From Leptodactylus fallax (lineage: Eukaryota; Chordata; Amphibia; Anura; Leptodactylidae), in the NCBI GenBank assembly GCA_947044405.1, contig CAMRHE010000653.1, positions 639,501 through 703,500 of the forward strand: a stretch of DNA of 64,000 bases. Reading direction: 5' to 3'. A program made the position numbers and the translations under genes. This document shows, one piece after another, positions 58,958 through 64,000 of the stretch. Under the pieces are notes generated by a model. It saw only the letters and a program-made list of their open reading frames with translations. It did no database searches and was not told the origin of the DNA. Numbering within the stretch: position 1 is the first letter of the stretch; every line of letters starts with the position of its first letter.

Positions 58958-59980
58958 ATGGGCTCCTCAAAACAACTCTCAAATGATCTGAAAACAAAGA
59001 TTGTTCAACATAGTTGTTCAGGGGAAGGATACAAAAAGTTGTCTCAGAGATTTAACCTGTCAGTTTCCACTGTGAGGAACATAGTAAGGAAATGGAAGAC
59101 CACAGGGACAGTTCTTGTTAAGCCCAGAAGTGGCAGGCCAAGAAAAATATCAGAAAGGCAGAGAAGAAGAATGGTGAGAACAGTCAAGGACAATCCACAG
59201 ACCACCTCCAAAGAGCTGCAGCATCATCTTGCTGCAGATGGTGTCACTGTGCATCGGTCAACAATACAGCACACTTTGCAAAAGGAGAAGCTGTATGGGA
59301 GAGTGATGCGAAAGAAGCCGTTTCTGAAAGCACGCCACAAACAGAGTCGCCTGAGGTATGCAAAAGCACATTTGGACAAGCCAGCTTCATTTTGGAAGAA
59401 GGTCCTGTGGACTGATGAAACAAAGATTGAGTTGTTTGGTCATACAAAAAGGCGTTATGCATGGCATCAAAAAAACACAGTATTCCAAGAAAAACACTTG
59501 CTACCCACTGTAAAATTTGGTGGAGGTTCCATCATGCTTTGGGGCTGTGTGGCCAATGCCGGCACCGGGAATCTTGTTAAAGTTGAGGGTCGCATGGATT
59601 CAACTCAGTATCAGCAGATTCTTGAGAATAATGTACAAGAATCAGTGACGAATTTGAAGTTACGCCGGGGATGGATATTTCAGCAAGACAATGATCCAAA
59701 ACACAGCTCCAAATCTACTCAGGCATTCATGCAGAGGAACAATTACAATGTTCTGAAATGGCCATCCCAGTCCCCAGACCTGAATATCATTGAACATCTG
59801 TGGGATAATTTGAAGCGGGCTGTCCATGCTCGGCGACCATCAAACTTAACTGAACTGGAATTGTTTTGTAAAGAGGAATGGTCAAAAATACCTTCATCCA
59901 GGATCCAGGAACTGATTAAAAGCTACAGGAAGCGACTAGAGGCTGTTATTTTTGCAAAAGGAGGATCTACTAAATATTAA
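58958..59980 (+). CDS. Tc1/mariner DD34E transposase, intact
   Basis: A 340-codon uninterrupted frame. The ATG at 58958 (MGSSKQLSND) is preferred to an upstream non-ATG extension. Residues ~1-110 hold two helix-turn-helix units of a paired-like DNA-binding domain (KLSQRFNLSVSTVRNIVRKW and TVHRSTIQHTLQ), with a GRPRKIS AT-hook-like linker. The catalytic triad is Asp153 (WTDET), Asp244 (QQDNDPKH) and Glu279 (NIIEHLW), with 34 residues between the last two. A glycine-rich GGGSIMLWG block is also present. The enzyme binds the inverted repeats in the nucleus, excises the element and inserts it at TA. Length and triad positions equal those I know for Sleeping Beauty. Catalytic activity is inferred, not shown. 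Confidence 0.95.
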   Translation: MGSSKQLSNDLKTKIVQHSCSGEGYKKLSQRFNLSVSTVRNIVRKWKTTGTVLVKPRSGRPRKISERQRRRMVRTVKDNPQTTSKELQHHLAADGVTVHRSTIQHTLQKEKLYGRVMRKKPFLKARHKQSRLRYAKAHLDKPASFWKKVLWTDETKIELFGHTKRRYAWHQKNTVFQEKHLLPTVKFGGGSIMLWGCVANAGTGNLVKVEGRMDSTQYQQILENNVQESVTNLKLRRGWIFQQDNDPKHSSKSTQAFMQRNNYNVLKWPSQSPDLNIIEHLWDNLKRAVHARRPSNLTELELFCKEEWSKIPSSRIQELIKSYRKRLEAVIFAKGGSTKY

Positions 59981-59997
59981 TGTCACTTTCCTGTTGA

Positions 59998-60208
59998 GGT
60001 GCCCATACTTTTGCACCGGTCAAATTTTGGTTTAATGCATATTGCACATTTTCTGTTAGTACAATAAACCTCATTTCAATCCTGAAATATTACTGTGTCC
60101 ATCAGTTATTAGATATATCAAATTGAAATGGCTGTTGCAAACACCCAAATATTTAGAACTAAAAATGATTAAGATTAATAGGGGTGCCCAAACTTTTTCA
60201 TATGACTG
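59998..60208 (-). repeat. right terminal inverted repeat (IR/DR)
   Basis: Inverted match of 58560-58770; I noticed two differences in the innermost 31 bp (TATGGGCACC against TTTGGGTACC). Confidence 0.88.
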
Positions 60209-60501
60209 TATATACTTAACAAAAAAGTGTCAAACAACTGAAAATATGTCTTATATTCTAGGTTCTTCAAAGTAGCCACCTCTTGCTTTGATTACTGCTT
60301 TGCACACTCTTGGCATTCTCTTGATGAGCTTCAAGAGGTAGTCACCTGAAATGGTTTTCACTTCACAGGTGTGCCCTGTCAGGTTTAATAAGTGGGATTT
60401 CTTGCCTTATAAATGGGGTTGGGACCATCAGTTGTGTTGTTCAGAAGTCAGGTGGATACACAGCTGATAGTCCTACTGAATGGAGTGTTAGAATTTGTAT
60501 T

Positions 60502-60824
60502 ATGGCAAGAAAAAAGCAGCTAAGTAAAGAAAAACGAGTGGCCATCATTACTTTAAGAAATGAAGGTCAGTCAGTCCGAAAAATTGGGAAAACTTTGAAA
60601 GTGTCCCCAAGTGCAGTGGCCAAAACCATCAAGCGCTACAAAGAAACTGGCTCACATGAGGACCGCCCCAGGAAAGGAAGACCAAGAGTCACCTCTGCTG
60701 CAGAGGATAAGTTCATCCGAGTCACCAGCCTCAGAAATCGCAGGTTACCAGCAGCTCAGATTAGAGACCAGGTCAATGCCACACAGAGTTCTAGCAGCAG
60801 ACACATCTCTACAAAAACTGTTAG
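60502..60824 (+). pseudogene. Tc1 transposase N-terminus, truncated
   Basis: MARKKQLSKEKRVAIITLRN begins a paired-like DNA-binding domain with two helix-turn-helix units and a GRPRV linker. The frame is good for about 105 codons, then runs into the G-tract and becomes poly-Gly. The catalytic domain is missing. It belongs to the outer Tc1 lineage, the same one whose C-terminal piece is at 1544-1759. Confidence 0.85.
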
Positions 60825-61053
60825 GGGGGGGGGGGGGGGGGGGGGCGTGGTGGGAAAAATGGGGGGGGGGGGACCCCTGGGGAGGGGGGGGGAGGGGGGG
60901 GAGGTTGGGGTGGGGGGGGAAGAGCGCTTGGGGCGATGGGCATTAGGGGTGTGGGGGTGGGGGTTTGGGGGGGGGGGGTGTGGATTTGTGTGGTTTGGGG
61001 CCCCCGGGGGTGTGTGGGTGGGGGGGGGAGGGGGGGGGGGGGGGGGGGCGGGT

Positions 61054-61131
<78 letters not shown>

Positions 61132-61160
61132 TTATTTGATGGGGGGGGGGGGGGGGGGGG
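60825..61160. other. ~336-bp near-pure G tract (likely artefact)
   Basis: Mostly G with isolated T, A or C, including runs of dozens of G. It sits exactly between a truncated Tc1 and the 5' edge of a LINE, with neither a Tc1 right end nor a LINE target duplication. This is more like a gap filled with low-signal poly-G calls than genuine sequence. Confidence 0.75.
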
Positions 61161-61249
61161 CCTGGACGCGCATGGAGTAGGTCGCGTGCGGGACCTTCTC
61201 TGCTCCACCGCTTGCAGCTGAGACCCGTGGACCCTTCAATTCAGCGATT

Positions 61250-62738
61250 ATGGGCAAGCGCTTACCGAGGAGGGTGGCCCCAGGCACTCCAGCGCCTGTG
61301 GAGAGGTCTGGGAGAGCCACCCTGGACGGCTTCCTCACTCAGCAGCCTTCTCTGCCGGGCCAGGCTGCTGCGGGGCGGCCATCTTGGATTCCCTCCGCTC
61401 TTCAGGCACAGGGGTCGCAGCGCAGCCTTTCTCCTCCCGCGCTCCCCCTGTCAGCCAGCGGAGCACCGCTCCAGCAGAGATCCCTGTCGGCGCCTGGGCA
61501 GCCCAGAGCTTCCCCAGCACGAGTGCTCCCACAGTCTCCTCACCCTGGGATGTCCCAGCAACTACACTTTGCTTCACCAGCACTTCTGGCAGAGCGGCAT
61601 GAGAGGACCCCGGATGTCTCCAGCTCTCCAAGGGGCTCTGAGGTCAGTGGCTCTGCTCCCTCCCACACCGCTGATGAGTTACAGCCTGTGGCCACAGAGC
61701 TGGTCTCTGTGGCCCCCCACCTACTATCTTCCCCCATCGCCCCTCCCCTCCATAGCTCAGGGGGGGATGGCGCGGTGGAAGGCGCTGGCGTAGGGGCTCC
61801 TCCGCCCCCACACTCCCAAGGATTATGGCTCCTCCCCTCTAGTCCTGTACCCTCAGAGCTGCCTCCCAGGTCCATCTTCAGCACCGCCACCTTTGGTGGA
61901 CCTCCTTCCTCAGCTACCTACTAAACAAGACCTTAAAAGTATGGTTGCGGAAATCACAGCATCCTTCCGATCTGAAATTGCTACCCTCCGCACTGATTTA
62001 CACTCTATTGCTAATCGAATGGATACGCTGGAGAATGACCATGACACTACCAGGGACTATGTTGCCTCGCTGCATGATACTACCACTGACCAGGGTTCAG
62101 CTATACGGGACATGCAACGTCATTTAGAGGATCTTGACAACAGGGGTCGGCGCAACAATATACGCATCAAGGGAATCCCAGAGGCTGACCAATCTGAGGA
62201 TCTGCCTGCTCTGCTGGAGGCTGTCTTCAACACTATACTGCAGGAGCCCCCGTCCCACAAAATTAAGTTTGACAGGGCACATCGAGCCCTTCGACCCAGA
62301 GGATCCTCCGCTGCACCCCGTGATGTCATCTGCTGCCTCCACGACTTCACCCTTAAAGAGGCTATAATGAGCAAGGTGCGCAAACTCAAAGACTTTGAAT
62401 TTGAGGGAGCTCAACTACAACTTTATCAGGACCTTTCGCTAATCACCCTCCAGAAACGCCGCCATCTCCGACCCCTCCTCCAGATCCTTCAGGAACACCA
62501 AATTCCTTACCGGTGGGGTTATCCGTTTGCTCTCATTGCACGTAGGGATGGTCGCTCCGCTACGCTTCGCTCCTTCTCGGATTTACCTCTCTTCTGCGAC
62601 CTGCTGGATGTCCCCTTGCCGGATTTAACAGACTGGGAGCTAATCCCTCCACCCCCTCCCCCACCACCGGTTTGGCATCGACTGGAGCCCAGACGACTTC
62701 ATGCACCCTCCGCAGCGGCGACCGCTCGGAGGCCCTGA
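61250..62738 (+). pseudogene. LINE ORF1, one frameshift
   Basis: The same start (MGKRLPRR) and domains as copy 1: disordered N-terminus, coiled coil (~61920-62150), RRM-like and C-terminal domain. One extra C in a C-run near 61803-61808 shifts the frame, which otherwise resumes and ends at 62738 after SAAATARRP. That end is probably closer to the native C-terminus than the read-through end of copy 1. Otherwise nearly identical in sequence. Confidence 0.88.
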
Positions 62739-63331
62739 CTGGAGACTGGTTCCTGAGGAGGATGCTCCTCCTTGAGACGTGTGTTTTTTTGTTTTTTTTT
62801 TTTTCCGGTAGTGCTTTGAAAACTGCAAGCCTAAGCGTTATGTTTGCTTCTCTTTTTCCTTTTCTAGGTCTACGGGTCTCATCTATTATGCTTATTATTG
62901 AATTGTTTTAGCGGAGTGGGGCGGGAAGGGGGTTCCGGTGACTCCCCTTCCATCCTTCTTTTTACTGGTGGTTGGGGATCTGCCGCCTCCCCTCCGACCT
63001 CTTGTCCACGCTCTCCCCCCTAAGGGGATACTTGGACTGTGCGGCCATTGATCCTGGTTGGACCTCTGGCTGTCCTCACTGGTCCCCAGGCGAGTGATTT
63101 AGCCTCGCCCACAAAGTATTGTTTAATTGTTATACTTCTTACTTTGTCATTTATGTTGTCTTTTGCCTCCCCCCCTTTTCCACCCCTCCCTCCCTGATCT
63201 AGAGACCTTGCCTCGACTTTGGGTTCCTGTTTGTGGATCGCCCTTCTGCCTCTTCGAGGGAAACCTGCCAGCGTCATGTGAGATGGGTGAGCTTATTACA
63301 ATCCGCCACTGTCCTCCAATCCTGAGTCCCA

Positions 63332-64000
63332 ATGGTTAGGTGCGTGACAATTAATGTCAATGGCCTGGGTTCCAACACTAAAAGGCGCCATGTCCTTAGA
63401 GAACTCCGCTTCTTATGAGCGGATGTGGCGTTTCTTCAGGAGACTCATTTTGACCGCTCCGGTACCTTTGCCTTCGCTAAGCACTACTTTCCCATAGCCT
63501 TTTCGGCCTTCCACGATCGACGCAGAGCTGGGGTGGCTATCCTTCTTTCCCGTTCCTGCCCAATTACAGTGACAACCTCCCACATAGACCCAGGGGGCCG
63601 ATTTGTTATTTTGGAAGGGCTCCTTCATGGTGCCCCGATTGTTTTATGCAATGTCTATGCCCCTAACTCAGCGCAGATCCCATTCTTGCGTCGGGTATTC
63701 TCCCGCCTGCGCGCTCTCCCGGCATCAGCTTGGCTTGTGGGGGGAGACTTTAACATGGTCTTCTCTGAACGGGCGGACCGATTGGCGTTACCCCAGGGTC
63801 CAACCCCCCATAGGATGGCTCAGCTTGCACGGGAGTTCCGTAAGCTGATCCGTGCCCATTCTTTGTACGACCTTTGGCGAGTGGACAACCCTACTGCACA
63901 CTCTTACACCTTCTTCTCTCACCCTCATAACACTCACACCCGCATTGATTATTTCTTTGGGAATGCTCCCGCCCTTCGTTTGCTCAGGGACACGAACATT
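63332..64000 (+). pseudogene. LINE ORF2 endonuclease part, one stop
   Basis: It starts MVRCVTINVNGLGSN, which keeps the expected N-G-L motif that copy 1 has changed to K-G-L. An in-frame TGA at 63416-63418 stands where copy 1 has CGA (Arg), a CpG-decay change. After it the frame stays open to the window end, with QETHFDR and GGDFNMVF, and lacks the C-run insertions seen in copy 1 near 8465 and 8503. The reverse transcriptase lies beyond the window. Confidence 0.85.

Larger units (their letters stand above)
58560..60208 (+). mobile_element. intact-looking Tc1 transposon, nested
   Basis: 1,649 bp from CAGTCATATGAAAAAG to CTTTTTCATATGACTG, with TA duplicated on both sides (58558-58559, 60209-60210). 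The terminal inverted repeats are 211 bp each (58560-58770, 59998-60208) and nearly identical. Each carries an outer and an inner copy of AAAAGTTTGGG-(C/T)ACCC, the IR/DR layout of Sleeping Beauty-like elements. A single open transposase gene lies between them. All structural parts required for mobility appear to be present. Confidence 0.93.
58437..60824 (+). mobile_element. Tc1-like transposon, split by a nested Tc1
   Basis: It starts CAGTGCAGACCAAAAGTTTG after a TA, matching the element end at 1324. The inverted-repeat sequence is interrupted at GGAATTA (58559) and resumes at TATACTTAAC (60209), exactly as in the uninterrupted copy at 1441-1460. After the terminal repeat come a 5' leader and the transposase N-terminus (60502). 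The element is lost in a G-tract from about 60825. Confidence 0.9.
61160..64000 (+). mobile_element. L1/Tx1-type LINE, copy 2 (runs off window)
   Basis: CCTGGACGCGCATGGAGTAG onward matches copy 1 from about 5997 with very few differences, but includes ~35 bp of 5' UTR missing there. The 5' boundary is hidden in the G-tract; the 3' part lies outside the window. Confidence 0.92.

Noticed and set aside
60756..61208. Poly-proline and poly-glycine frames
   Set aside because: They arise from the G-tract.

Overview
This window looks like repeat-dense, non-genic DNA from a large vertebrate genome, most probably an anuran amphibian (frog). That is an inference from the repeat types: abundant Tc1 transposons, TTAA-flanked palindromic MITEs, a Ty3/gypsy element with a PNMA-like Gag, an L1/Tx1-type LINE, an L2-tailed SINE and many 24-46 bp minisatellites. 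I found no confirmed host protein gene, tRNA or rRNA. The only host-exon candidate is a weak minus-strand terminal exon near 4.2 kb with an ShK-like cysteine pattern. Identity and homology statements rest on reading by eye and recall of family hallmarks; no search was run.

Layout. 0-6 kb: a TTAA MITE, a truncated Tc1 end, an LTR-like pyrimidine-rich stretch, a tRNA-SINE, a TATC microsatellite, the exon candidate and a 97-bp satellite array. 6-12 kb: a full-length LINE (ORF1 nearly open, ORF2 broken many times) with a 15-bp target-site duplication (TSD). 12-21 kb: nested MITEs, two palindromic TTAA MITEs, a 46-bp minisatellite, a second 97-bp array in the opposite orientation and a ~30-bp minisatellite. 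21.6-23.4 kb: a 1.7-kb foldback with 16-bp flanking repeats. 24-25.7 kb: a 31-bp minisatellite. 27-41 kb: further MITEs, three decayed Tc1-like copies, a near-perfect 71-bp-arm hairpin and several minisatellites. 41-47 kb: a solo LTR, a 5'-truncated LINE tail and a non-autonomous hAT element that carries a minisatellite.

47-56 kb: a solo gypsy LTR, then a gypsy retrotransposon whose LTRs are reciprocally truncated (3' part upstream, 5' part downstream) between identical 336-bp direct repeats. Its gag-protease frame is long and open; pol has two single-base-type frameshifts. 57-61 kb: a TTAA MITE, then a Tc1 element interrupted by a second, apparently intact Tc1 element (340-residue DD34E transposase, 211-bp inverted repeats with an IR/DR layout, TA duplication). 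This runs into a ~336-bp nearly pure G tract, probably an assembly or sequencing artefact, followed by a second LINE copy that leaves the window at 64 kb.

The genes present serve only transposition. The only element whose coding frame and ends both look intact is the inner Tc1 at 58560-60208.
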